This document shows positions 21,611 to 29,404 of a stretch of DNA of 41,321 nt, in pieces. A program made the position numbers and the translations under genes. The notes beneath the pieces were generated by a model. The model was not told where the DNA came from. It saw nothing but the letters and a program-made list of their open reading frames with translations, and did not search any database. This DNA comes from a virus. Each line of letters opens with the position of its first letter. The stretch's first letter is position 1. The stretch spans positions 1 through 41,321 of the IMG/VR virus record IMGVR_UViG_3300036944_000712; one strand, 5' to 3'.

Positions 21611-21639
21611 GAGGGAAGTGAAAACTATCCCTCTTTTTT
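21611..21639 (+). terminator. Rho-independent terminator before the exonuclease gene
   Basis: Stem GAGGGA / TCCCTC (21611-21616 with 21628-21633), followed by six U (21634-21639). It is only 18 bases before the TTG start at 21657, and I see no promoter between them, so the exonuclease must depend on read-through or on an undetected promoter. Confidence 0.8.
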
Positions 21640-21656
21640 GTATCAAGGAGAAAGTA

Positions 21657-22595
21657 TTGAAAGACTTTACAAAATATGACTTTACCAAGTTTAACCCAGA
21701 CCAAAAACGCAACCTGTATATTGATGCAGACACAATTATTTATGCCAACGCTGCTGTATGTGAAAAAGATGAATGCACGGTTACTCACAAAGCAAGTCAG
21801 CGTGAAAAGACTTTTGCTAATTTCCCTGCTTTCATTGATTTCTTAACCAATGACGAACGTGGTAAACGCTTCAGCATTCATGAATTTGATGTACCAGTGA
21901 TCGGACATGCTATTGGTAATGTCAATGGTAAGTTTGAACGACTTCTTGATCAACCGTGGATTAAAGACTTTAAAGTGTATGTAGGTGGTGTAGGCAACTT
22001 CCGCAAAGACATGTACGATGACTATAAGGGAAATCGACCACCTAAACCTTTACTTCACAAATACTGCTATGACCATGTACTGCGTAAGTTTAAAGGTAAA
22101 GTGACAGTATGCAACGGGGTAGAAGCTGAAGACCATTGCTTAGCAGATGCCTTAACTGATCCTTTAGGTGTAGTTGGGTATGTAGATAAAGACTTAGAAG
22201 GTCAAGCTGGATTATTCTTTAACTACAATCACATGGAAATGGGTGTTTTCTTTATTAACAAAGAACAAGCATTCTACAACCTATGTACCCAGTTGCTCAT
22301 CGGAGATCGCAGCACTGATAATATTAAAGGTATTGATTTTGTATCTCCTGCATTGAAAGCTAAATACAAAATCTCTACGAAGTCGATTGGTGCAGGTACA
22401 GCAGCTAAACTACTTGCTGGAACTGAACACTGTAAGAAGCTTATGAAAGAACGTATTGTAGATATTTACATGCTCTCTTACGGGGAAGACTGGAAGCATT
22501 ACTTGGACTTTACAGGAAAGCTGGTCTTTATCACTAAAGTACGAAACGTGTTCTTTAACGTAGACACATTTTTAGAAGGAATTGAAAGTGATTGA
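21657..22595 (+). CDS. T7 gp6-like 5'-3' exonuclease (FEN-type)
   Basis: 312 residues. Acidic motifs of the FEN/5'-3' exonuclease fold are visible: NLYIDADTIIYANA near residues 20-33, FRKDMYDDYKGNRPPKP in the helical arch region and GVEAEDHCLADAL plus VGYVDKD in the core. The enzyme degrades RNA primers and 5' flaps and supplies nucleotides or recombination ends. I chose TTG 21657 with AAGGAGAAAGTA before it; an upstream start at 21618 lies inside the terminator. It is followed by the endonuclease VII-like gene with an 8-base overlap. Confidence 0.85.
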   Translation: MKDFTKYDFTKFNPDQKRNLYIDADTIIYANAAVCEKDECTVTHKASQREKTFANFPAFIDFLTNDERGKRFSIHEFDVPVIGHAIGNVNGKFERLLDQPWIKDFKVYVGGVGNFRKDMYDDYKGNRPPKPLLHKYCYDHVLRKFKGKVTVCNGVEAEDHCLADALTDPLGVVGYVDKDLEGQAGLFFNYNHMEMGVFFINKEQAFYNLCTQLLIGDRSTDNIKGIDFVSPALKAKYKISTKSIGAGTAAKLLAGTEHCKKLMKERIVDIYMLSYGEDWKHYLDFTGKLVFITKVRNVFFNVDTFLEGIESD

Positions 22596-23106
22596 TGCAG
22601 AAGGTACTAAACATCTCTACACAACCAAAGACGTAGGCTTGACTCGCCAGAAGCTGCTAGATGCTCAAGATGGTGTTGATCCGATCACAGGGCTAATTAT
22701 TCCTTGTGGTCAGGCTGTTCTGGATCATGATCACGGTACGCAGTTTGTACGCGCTGTCTTGCACCGTCAATCCAATGCAGTGCTTGGTAAACTTGAAAAC
22801 ATGTACACGCGCTATCTTAGCTGGTGGTACAAAGGGACATTAGCCGACTTCCTACGAGGTTGTGCTGATTACCTTGATACTAAACACCCGCAAGATTATG
22901 TACATCCTGCCTTTGTTAAGCACTTGCAAATTCAGTTTAACAAGCTGACTGAAGGGCAGAAGAAAAATATCCTTGCGTCTTTCAACTCTGAAGTTGGGAC
23001 AAACGGAAAACAACGTAAAGAACTCTTTAAGAAGGTCATCCAGCGCAAAGAGCATGGTATGAAAGAGATTCTACAAATCATTGAAAAGGAGAAAGCAGTT
23101 GAGTAA
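22588..23106 (+). CDS. Endonuclease VII-like HNH nuclease
   Basis: 172 residues. ILDHDHGTQFVRAVLHRQSN (the AVLDHDH segment near residues 44-50 followed by AVLGKLEN) matches the core of phage recombination endonuclease VII, an HNH-type resolvase of branched DNA. The zinc-binding cysteine pairs usual in T4 endonuclease VII are mostly absent: only one Cys precedes the motif. GTG 22588 is chosen because AAGGAATTG places the ribosome site 7 bases before it; TTG 22582 is an alternative two codons earlier. It overlaps the exonuclease gene and the phosphatase gene. Confidence 0.72.
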   Translation: MIDAEGTKHLYTTKDVGLTRQKLLDAQDGVDPITGLIIPCGQAVLDHDHGTQFVRAVLHRQSNAVLGKLENMYTRYLSWWYKGTLADFLRGCADYLDTKHPQDYVHPAFVKHLQIQFNKLTEGQKKNILASFNSEVGTNGKQRKELFKKVIQRKEHGMKEILQIIEKEKAVE

Positions 23107-24088
23107 AATTACTAAGGATGATTACAACGATTATATCGACTTAATCAACGAAGGTTTATCACAACGTGAAGCATGTAAGGCTTTAGGTGTGAAGCGTACT
23201 ACAATGCAATACTACTTGAAAAACAAAGCTTTACTTGATGCAATTGCAGCAAAAGATGCAGCAGACAAGAAGGTTATTGATACTTGGAAGGAAGTTACAA
23301 ATCCGAACCTTCCAGTATTTAAGCGTAAGAAAACAATCTTAATTATTGCCGATACACAGTGCAAATCAGAAGAAGACTTAACTTACATGCTTTGGATCGG
23401 TAAATACATTGCTGAAAAACAACCTGACATTATCGTGCATATCGGTGATCACTACGACTTCCCAAGTCTGTCTTCATACGATAAAGGTAAAGCTTCTGCT
23501 GAAGGTCGTCGCTTGCATAAAGACATTGAAGCTGGTAACTTAGGCTTTGAATATCTTAACAAGTTCATTTCGCAAATTGAAGGTTACAATCCTCGCAAGG
23601 TATTTACTGTAGGTAATCACGAGCATCGTTTAGACCGTTACGTTGAAGATAACCCTGAACTTGTAGGTACGTTAGGTGTAGATCAATTACCATTTGCAAA
23701 ATACGGTTGGGAAGTTCACCCTTTCTTAAAACCTGCTGTCATTGAAGGTATCTTCTTTGTGCATTACTTACAGAATGAACACAGCGGTAAACCTTACGGT
23801 GGCAACGCTCTGAACATCTTGAAGACTGTAGGACGTTCTTATGTAGTTGGTCACAAGCAATGCTTGGATATGGCAGTACGACCAATCATTGACGGACGTT
23901 TGCAGTTTGGGATCGTAGCTGGTGCTTGTTACCCGCATGATGAAGGTTACAAAGGCTATCAAGGTAACAACCATTTCCGTGGTTTGACAGTCTTGCATGA
24001 AGTTGAAGATGGGTTCGGTTTACCGATGTTTGTATCCTTAGACTTCATGAAAGAAAAGTACTACCAAACACTAGGAACAACCGTCTAA
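23099..24088 (+). CDS. HTH-metallophosphatase fusion protein
   Basis: 329 residues. The first 50 residues form a helix-turn-helix (YIDLINEGLSQREACKALGV) followed by TTMQYYLKN. From residue 78 it is a calcineurin-like metallophosphatase: IADTQ (Asp85, with Gln87 where His is usual), GDHYD (Asp117, Asp120), GNHEHR (Asn173, His174) and VVGHKQ. Such fusions occur in phages and may act on DNA ends or nucleotides; the exact substrate is unknown. Start TTG 23099 with AAGGAG upstream overlaps the previous gene by 8 bases. Between it and the next gene lies a hairpin/promoter element. Confidence 0.82.
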   Translation: MSKITKDDYNDYIDLINEGLSQREACKALGVKRTTMQYYLKNKALLDAIAAKDAADKKVIDTWKEVTNPNLPVFKRKKTILIIADTQCKSEEDLTYMLWIGKYIAEKQPDIIVHIGDHYDFPSLSSYDKGKASAEGRRLHKDIEAGNLGFEYLNKFISQIEGYNPRKVFTVGNHEHRLDRYVEDNPELVGTLGVDQLPFAKYGWEVHPFLKPAVIEGIFFVHYLQNEHSGKPYGGNALNILKTVGRSYVVGHKQCLDMAVRPIIDGRLQFGIVAGACYPHDEGYKGYQGNNHFRGLTVLHEVEDGFGLPMFVSLDFMKEKYYQTLGTTV

Positions 24089-24106
24089 TAACTAGGCGAA
24101 CAACAG

Positions 24107-24157
24107 GCTATAGCTAGTATTTTCATTGAACATATTACGTGAAAGTGCTACTATAGC
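24107..24157 (+). other. Long hairpin overlapping a promoter
   Basis: Seven-base-pair stem GCTATAG / CTATAGC (24107-24113 with 24151-24157), with further partial pairing inside. It encloses the -35 box and overlaps the -10 box of the promoter at 24126-24154. After it the sequence is U-rich (UUUACUUUAUU), so it may also terminate. Confidence 0.5.
24126..24154 (+). promoter_or_regulatory. Sigma-70-like promoter of the nucleotide-metabolism unit
   Basis: TTGAAC, 17-base spacer, TACTAT, start near 24161, about 20 bases before the ATG of the dATP/dGTP pyrophosphohydrolase-like gene. The -10 box is identical to that of the polymerase promoter at 17210. Confidence 0.62.
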
Positions 24158-24181
24158 TTTACTTTATTAAAGGAGATACAA

Positions 24182-24754
24182 ATGCCAGAATTAACCCCAT
24201 TTCAAAAAGCAGGTTTTACCCCTGAAGATATTTTTTTATACAACGGCACTGAATACCCTATCCTCAAGAAAAACAACCGCTTCCTGAAATTAGTGAACGA
24301 TCTTGACGGTTCTAGTGTCTTTGTTGCGCGTGTAGATGGTAAAGGGATGGACTCAAAAGGTAGTACTTCACTTTTCCTACCTATTTCTTCTCTTAAAAAG
24401 ACGATTAGTTATGCACAAGCTCTCTCCAAAGCTGACGCACTTACCAAAGCTATTCCATTGGGTTCAGTAGGTCTTAAATTCGATTCAGATAAACTTGAGT
24501 TCAGCTTACTACCTAAAGGTGTTTTACAGCCTATTCTCCGCGTCTTAGGCTTTGGTAAGAAGAAGTACGCAGCGGATAACTGGCAACGCGTAGATAATGC
24601 ACGAGAGCGTTATTTCAATGCCATTCAGCGTCACATGACTTCTTGGTGGGAAGGTGAAAAGACCGATCCAGAAACAGGTGAAAATCACTTAGCACATGCG
24701 GCTTGCTGCATCTTATTTTTATTATGGTTTGATAACCAAACAGGGAAAGGTTAA
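24182..24754 (+). CDS. dATP/dGTP pyrophosphohydrolase-like protein
   Basis: 190 residues. The C-terminal half (FSLLPKGVLQPILRVLGFGK, then KYAADNW, RYFNAIQRHMTSWWEGEKTD and ETGENHLAHAACCILFLLWF) matches the all-alpha MazG-like dATP/dGTP diphosphohydrolase domain, with conserved Lys-Tyr...Asn-Trp, Arg-His and His-Ala-His/Ala metal and base contacts. It would hydrolyse dATP or dGTP to the monophosphate and shape nucleotide pools before the reductase. Residues 1-95 are an extra N-terminal beta-rich part. AAGGAGATACAA precedes the ATG. Confidence 0.75.
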   Translation: MPELTPFQKAGFTPEDIFLYNGTEYPILKKNNRFLKLVNDLDGSSVFVARVDGKGMDSKGSTSLFLPISSLKKTISYAQALSKADALTKAIPLGSVGLKFDSDKLEFSLLPKGVLQPILRVLGFGKKKYAADNWQRVDNARERYFNAIQRHMTSWWEGEKTDPETGENHLAHAACCILFLLWFDNQTGKG

Positions 24755-24756
24755 TT

Positions 24757-25095
24757 ATGAAGCCAGTTGCAGTATTTACATTAAAAGAATTACAACGGAT
24801 TGTCCCTTCTTTCACAAAAGAAGCTGTAGCAAGTGAAGACGAAAAGGTTAAGAAAGCTGTTCATGCTTTATTCTGGCGTTTAGGATGTGATTGCTCAGGT
24901 GGAATTGAGGTACAAGAAGGTTGTGTATCTAAGAACAAGTTCAGTGAAATGGATGACAGCCCACGATTCATTGTTGCTGAACGCTTAGATCATGCTTGGT
25001 TCATGAGTGGTCATGCAAGCACCGCAGCTAAACAGTATACAAGTGATACCAGTTTAGTTATTGACTTATGGAAATTAAAGAACAGAGGAATTTAA
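24757..25095 (+). CDS. Hypothetical protein, 112 aa
   Basis: Alpha/beta protein with Cys residues in RLGCDCSGGIEVQEGC, which might bind a metal but does not match a known zinc motif. Lies 2 bases after the pyrophosphohydrolase-like gene and 1 base before nrdB, so it is co-translated with nucleotide-metabolism genes. No family recognised. Confidence 0.7.
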   Translation: MKPVAVFTLKELQRIVPSFTKEAVASEDEKVKKAVHALFWRLGCDCSGGIEVQEGCVSKNKFSEMDDSPRFIVAERLDHAWFMSGHASTAAKQYTSDTSLVIDLWKLKNRGI

Positions 25096-25096
25096 A

Positions 25097-26146
25097 TTGA
25101 CACAGAAATTATCTGAGTTAGCAAGTAGTTTAAAAATCACAGATAAGTATGACGGGTATGAAACACGATACCCGTATATCTTAGAATTATCCAACAAACA
25201 GTTTGAAAAGCAACTTTGGTTTGCGTCAAAGATTCGAGTTGTTGAAGAAGACCGTATGGAAATGCTTTATGGTTTAGATGCACAGCAACGTAATGTAGTA
25301 CAGCGCATCCTACCAACTTTCCGTAAGTACGAGCATGATGTAGCCGACTTCTGGACTAAAGTGTATTGTGCTTTCTTCAAAGCTCCTGAATGCCAAGAAG
25401 CTGGTGCTGTGATCAACGTAGTAGAACGTGCAGTACATGAACGCTTCTATGATAAGGTAAACAAAGTCTTTGGAACAGATAAAGATGAATTCTACTTATC
25501 GTACTTGAATGATCCAATCTTCCGTGAACGAGCGAAATGGTTAGGACGAGTTCTTAATCAGCCTGACTATAAAGAAACATGCTTAGTGTTTGGTTTGGTT
25601 GAAGGTGTGTCACTGTTTAGTATGTTTGCCTTGCTACGAAGCTTCCAAGCAAATGGTATTAACAAGATTGCCACTACTGTAAAAGGTACGAAGCAGTCCG
25701 CTATTGACGAATTACTTCACAGTGAAATTTTAGCAGCTTCGTTCCAGTACTACTACAATGAGTTAGGTTCTAGTTTAGATGAAGACCAAGAGTACTACGA
25801 CAAACTGCTTGCACAGACCTTCAATGTGATTGAGATGGAAAAGTTCATCTTAACTGAAGTAATTAAGACAGAAGGCTTCCCAGAAGATTCATTCAATGGT
25901 GTACCTTTAACTGATTACTTTGATTTGATCATGGTGTTAGCTAACATCTACTTTGTACGTTTAGGTAGCCATAAATTACCGTTCCCTGAACTTGGTTTGA
26001 CTTGCAAGCTGTACGATTGGTTCTTAACTGCTTCTGTTGCTTATGCTGAAACGGATTTCTTCGGTAAAGGTGAAGGGAAAGAATATGAACATGCTTGGAA
26101 TGAAGACGCTTTTGTTAAATGCTGGTTAAACCTAGTAAAAATGTAA
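25097..26146 (+). CDS. nrdB: Class Ia ribonucleotide reductase, small subunit
   Basis: 349 residues. Iron ligands and radical Tyr are visible: NVVERAVHERFY gives Glu110, His114 and Tyr118 (His+4, as in E. coli His118/Tyr122), LVEGVSLF gives Glu169, and IDELLHSE gives Glu205 and His208. The first Glu-His pair has spacing of four rather than three residues. The first acidic ligand is Asp81 or Asp84 in EHDVADFW. With NrdA it reduces ribonucleotides to deoxyribonucleotides in the cytoplasm. Start TTG 25097 has GAGGAATTTAAA before it. A 16-base gap separates it from nrdA. Confidence 0.9.
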   Translation: MTQKLSELASSLKITDKYDGYETRYPYILELSNKQFEKQLWFASKIRVVEEDRMEMLYGLDAQQRNVVQRILPTFRKYEHDVADFWTKVYCAFFKAPECQEAGAVINVVERAVHERFYDKVNKVFGTDKDEFYLSYLNDPIFRERAKWLGRVLNQPDYKETCLVFGLVEGVSLFSMFALLRSFQANGINKIATTVKGTKQSAIDELLHSEILAASFQYYYNELGSSLDEDQEYYDKLLAQTFNVIEMEKFILTEVIKTEGFPEDSFNGVPLTDYFDLIMVLANIYFVRLGSHKLPFPELGLTCKLYDWFLTASVAYAETDFFGKGEGKEYEHAWNEDAFVKCWLNLVKM

Positions 26147-26162
26147 TTCAAGGAGATTTTTA

Positions 26163-27911
26163 ATGAGTCAGGCAATTGACTACCGTAAACTGAAGGATGA
26201 GTGGAAAGCAGCAGGTGAAATTCCTGCTTGGTACTCTACCAATGCTTTGCAATTCTTCATGGAAAGTTATTCATATCAAGGTGAATCAGTTCGTAGTCGT
26301 GATGCTACAATTGCTAAGTACCTTGCAGAACATGCTCCAGAAAACCTACCGCTTTGGTGGGAGTATAACCCGTACACAGCAGGTAAAACATGGGAAGAAG
26401 TCTTCTTTAACTTAATCTTTACAGATGGTTATGCAGTTCTTTCTACACCTTTGAAAGCAAACGGTGGGCTTCCTGAACGTGGAATGCCAATCAGTTGCTC
26501 AGGACAAACGCTCAGTAATTCACTAGCTTCTAAAAGCTTTATTAACTGTGAGCTTGAGCAGCTTATTAAGAATGCACATGGTTGTGCTATCTCAATGGAA
26601 GACTGGTTAGCTGAAGGTGATGTATACGATGCAGACGGCAACATGTCACATGGTATCATTCCTTTAATTAATGACTACCTGAAAACAACAGAAGATACGA
26701 ATCAAGGGGTACGACGAGGAAGCACAGCTTTCTATGTCAACGTAACTCATGGTGACTTCTGGAAGGTTGCTGCGCTTCTTGAAGAACTCTCAGATAAGCT
26801 CAACATCGGTTGGATTATCCGTGATGACTTCATTAACCGTGTACTGATTAAAGACCCAGATGCTTTAGCACGTTTAGCGCGTATCATTAAGCTTCGTGTT
26901 GCTTTCGGTAAAGGTTATATTGCTAAGCTTGATACGATGAACCGTAACAAAGCTGACGTATTTAAAATCTTGGATATGGCAGTACGCGGGAGTAACTTGT
27001 GCAGCGAATTAAACCTTCCTGCTGACGATGAGTACACATTCTCTTGTCCGATCATCAACTTGAACTTGACACTTTGGGATGAATTACCAGAGCACATTTT
27101 CTTCTTGCTACAAGTTATGCAAGATTGTAATGTCTCAGGGTACTTGAAGCAGCTTGAAAGTAAGAAAGGTTTCTCTTCACTCTTCTTACAGAAGATTTAC
27201 AAGTTTACGAAAGATTTCCGTGCTACAGGCATGGGAACATGCGGCTTCCACTCATTGCTTATGATGAAACGCTTTACCCTTGACAGTGTAGATGCAATGC
27301 TTCTTAACGAAGAAATCTTCAGTCGTCAACGTAAAGAGACTTACGAAGCTTCAGAATGGTTAGCTAAAGAGCTTGGTGTTCCTGAAGGGATGGTTCGTGC
27401 AGGTATCTTCCGACGAAATGCAACAACCATGTTTGCACCTCCAACGAAGTCAAGTACAGAGTTAGCGCGTAATTCACCGTCTGAAGGTATCGGCTTGCAG
27501 ACAGCGATCATTAAGATCAAAGAGACAGTAGGGGGAGATATTCTCCGTATTGAGAAAGCCTTCTTGGACTTGATGAAAGAACGTGGCAAGTTCACGCAAG
27601 AGGAAGTCAATAAGATTGCTCAAGCGCGAAGCATTAAAGTTTGTGACTGGTTGACGGATCATGAAAAAGATGTGTTCTCTTGTGCCTTTGAATGCAGCAT
27701 GTACGCTCACTTGGACTTGTGTGCTCAGCGACAGGTTCACTTTGACCAACAGCAAAGTATTAACTTGTATGCTTCGTCAAGTGATACGGAAGAAACTATC
27801 GGTGAATGGCACATGTATGCACTGCTAAACGACATGATCAACGCTTTGTACTACTGCTACTCAAGCCGTGGTGCAAGCTACGAACGTAACGAATGCGCGA
27901 TGTGTCAATAA
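26163..27911 (+). CDS. nrdA: Class I ribonucleotide reductase, large subunit
   Basis: 582 residues, much shorter than E. coli NrdA (about 760) because it lacks the N-terminal ATP-cone, so overall dATP inhibition is probably lost. Active-site elements: PISCSGQ (Cys112), GSNLCSEL (Asn278, Cys280, Glu282) and SCPIINLNL (Cys295); a Tyr pair lies in LYYCYSSRGAS and the C-terminal CAMC tail (Cys578, Cys581) relays electrons. It is fed by the glutaredoxin encoded next. AAGGAGATTTTT precedes the ATG. Confidence 0.93.
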   Translation: MSQAIDYRKLKDEWKAAGEIPAWYSTNALQFFMESYSYQGESVRSRDATIAKYLAEHAPENLPLWWEYNPYTAGKTWEEVFFNLIFTDGYAVLSTPLKANGGLPERGMPISCSGQTLSNSLASKSFINCELEQLIKNAHGCAISMEDWLAEGDVYDADGNMSHGIIPLINDYLKTTEDTNQGVRRGSTAFYVNVTHGDFWKVAALLEELSDKLNIGWIIRDDFINRVLIKDPDALARLARIIKLRVAFGKGYIAKLDTMNRNKADVFKILDMAVRGSNLCSELNLPADDEYTFSCPIINLNLTLWDELPEHIFFLLQVMQDCNVSGYLKQLESKKGFSSLFLQKIYKFTKDFRATGMGTCGFHSLLMMKRFTLDSVDAMLLNEEIFSRQRKETYEASEWLAKELGVPEGMVRAGIFRRNATTMFAPPTKSSTELARNSPSEGIGLQTAIIKIKETVGGDILRIEKAFLDLMKERGKFTQEEVNKIAQARSIKVCDWLTDHEKDVFSCAFECSMYAHLDLCAQRQVHFDQQQSINLYASSSDTEETIGEWHMYALLNDMINALYYCYSSRGASYERNECAMCQ

Positions 27912-27931
27912 TACCTCAATAACAACCTAAC

Positions 27932-27954
27932 AGGGAGCGAAAGCTCCCTTCTTA
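27932..27954 (+). terminator. Rho-independent terminator after nrdA
   Basis: Seven-base-pair stem AGGGAGC / GCTCCCT with GAAA loop (27932-27949), followed by a short U-rich stretch. The U tract is weak, so some read-through into glutaredoxin is expected. Confidence 0.72.
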
Positions 27955-27977
27955 ACATTTGAAATAAGGAATATGAA

Positions 27978-28211
27978 ATGAAAGTAACTATCTATGGTAA
28001 ACCAATGTGTCCTGCTTGTAACAAGGCTAAAGATTGGATGACAGCACATAATGTTGAGTTTGAATATAAGCTGCTCAACAATGACTACAATATTACAGAG
28101 TTCTATGAAGTAGCCCCACGAAGCCACCGTACCTTCCCAATGATTGCCGTGAATGGTGAATATGTAGGGACTTTTGCTGATTATCTTGAAAGTATTTACG
28201 TGAAAAGTTAA
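27978..28211 (+). CDS. Glutaredoxin, probable electron donor for NrdAB
   Basis: 77 residues. Active-site CPAC (Cys11-Cys14) after the strand KVTIYGKPM, and RTFPMI supplies the cis-Pro region, then GEYVGTFADYL. The glutaredoxin fold is complete and short, like phage NrdC. It would reduce the C-terminal cysteines of NrdA. AAGGAATATGAA precedes the ATG. It ends before the terminator/promoter at 28224-28258. Confidence 0.85.
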   Translation: MKVTIYGKPMCPACNKAKDWMTAHNVEFEYKLLNNDYNITEFYEVAPRSHRTFPMIAVNGEYVGTFADYLESIYVKS

Positions 28212-28223
28212 TTAATATCAAAT

Positions 28224-28251
28224 AAGGGGTTGACAGAAATGTTAGCCCCTT
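28224..28251 (+). terminator. Terminator-like hairpin after glutaredoxin
   Basis: Ten-base-pair stem with two G-U pairs (28224-28233 with 28242-28251), then UUAUUAU. The -35 box of the next promoter lies within the 5' arm and loop. Confidence 0.65.
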
Positions 28252-28258
28252 TTATTAT
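28230..28258 (+). promoter_or_regulatory. Strong sigma-70 promoter merged with the hairpin
   Basis: TTGACA (perfect), 17-base spacer, TATTAT, start near 28265. The order hairpin-CCCUU-TATTAT is almost the same as at 7271-7308 on the other strand. Confidence 0.78.
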
Positions 28259-28302
28259 GACTGCACGTTAGTAAGACATTAAAGCATTTCAAGGAATATA
28301 GC

Positions 28303-29211
28303 ATGTCAATCCTCTTAGTAGATCACAAACACACTCTGCAAACTCAAGACGCTTTTGGTGTTACATGGTGGGAAAACCCAAACCTTAACATCACGTTAAA
28401 CTCTCTTGGTGAGATTCATAAAAACGACTTAACAAATGAAAAAGTAGAAGGTGCAGTTTCAAGTAACGGTGTACGTGTTTATAATGCCGTGATTGAAACT
28501 CCAAAAGGAAATGAGCACTTCCAAGCAAGCTTTAATGCCATTTACGCTCGTATGGTTTTAGGTAAACGCATACTACCAGCTTACACGATTTACCTTAAAA
28601 ACCCGAAGAAAGGTTATCTACCTGCTAACGTAGATATTAAACCTGCACCAAAGCAATTAAAACACGTAAATGGTTCAAATGTACAACCCGTTTTACAGTT
28701 ACAACCTCAAGCACCAGAAACAACTTCAGAATTGTTTTACACGCATCATCTTGCAGTTGAAGCTCATACAACAGAAGATGGAGCTGTATTCCATAATAAA
28801 GATGAAGCTGCTGAACACCAACGCTATGTAGCAAAGGGTAAGAGTAATGCTCAGGTTGTGTTGGATCATGTGACGGATTACAACCTTGCTGAACAGATTT
28901 ACTTCCAAGAGGTGAAGTATTCGGGTAAAGTGCCTTACTTAAACTTCCGCGATGTAATGGACAATAATGCAGGTATGGTTTCTTCTGTTCTTTCTGAACA
29001 TGCAATCTTTGATAAGATTCCACCTACTATTCTACAATGGATTCAAAGTGAAGGTATTTATGATTTCCGAGCTTTAGAAATGTCATTGAAACAGGCTGAA
29101 CTCGTACAAGAGAAATTAGAGCAGTTCCTACTTAAACGTGCAAGTTTTGTATCGACTATACTTTCTTTAAAAACCACCCTTGTAGGACGATTTAATGCAA
29201 AAGAATCCTGA
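28303..29211 (+). CDS. Hypothetical protein, 302 aa
   Basis: Alpha/beta protein with a Pro/Gln-rich linker near residues 110-138 (NVQPVLQLQPQAP) and a helical second half rich in Glu and His (SELFYTHHLAVEAHTTEDGA). The C-terminus is a coiled-coil-like helix (MSLKQAELVQEKLEQFLLKR). No family recognised. It is the first gene after a strong promoter and is followed by small genes with overlaps, so it begins the last plus-strand unit. AAGGAATATAGC precedes the ATG. Confidence 0.74.
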   Translation: MSILLVDHKHTLQTQDAFGVTWWENPNLNITLNSLGEIHKNDLTNEKVEGAVSSNGVRVYNAVIETPKGNEHFQASFNAIYARMVLGKRILPAYTIYLKNPKKGYLPANVDIKPAPKQLKHVNGSNVQPVLQLQPQAPETTSELFYTHHLAVEAHTTEDGAVFHNKDEAAEHQRYVAKGKSNAQVVLDHVTDYNLAEQIYFQEVKYSGKVPYLNFRDVMDNNAGMVSSVLSEHAIFDKIPPTILQWIQSEGIYDFRALEMSLKQAELVQEKLEQFLLKRASFVSTILSLKTTLVGRFNAKES

Positions 29212-29395
29212 AAAGTATGAAATGATTGCTCATTCATGGAAGCTTACTGTAGCTGGAAAACAAGTTTGTAATACTTGTGGACTGGTTGCACTAAACAATG
29301 ATTTTACTCGATGGTCTATGGATAAGGGTTGCTTGAATCACTTGCACCCCGACTTTAAAAATGCGTACCGCCGATACACAAAACAGTTTGATTAA
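29195..29395 (+). CDS. Small putative zinc-finger protein, 66 aa
   Basis: Contains CNTCGLVALNN, then a Cys and three His (CLNHLHPDF), a CxxC plus C/H arrangement typical of a small zinc-binding phage protein. Overlaps the end of the 302-residue gene by 17 bases; AGGACGATTTA precedes the ATG. Binding of nucleic acid or protein is plausible; no family is recognised. Confidence 0.7.
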   Translation: MQKNPEKYEMIAHSWKLTVAGKQVCNTCGLVALNNDFTRWSMDKGCLNHLHPDFKNAYRRYTKQFD

Positions 29396-29404
29396 GGACT
29401 ACTT

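Noticed and set aside
28637-29023. 128-codon minus-strand open frame
   Set aside because: Fully inside the plus-strand 302-residue gene, with no ribosome site and opposite to its operon.
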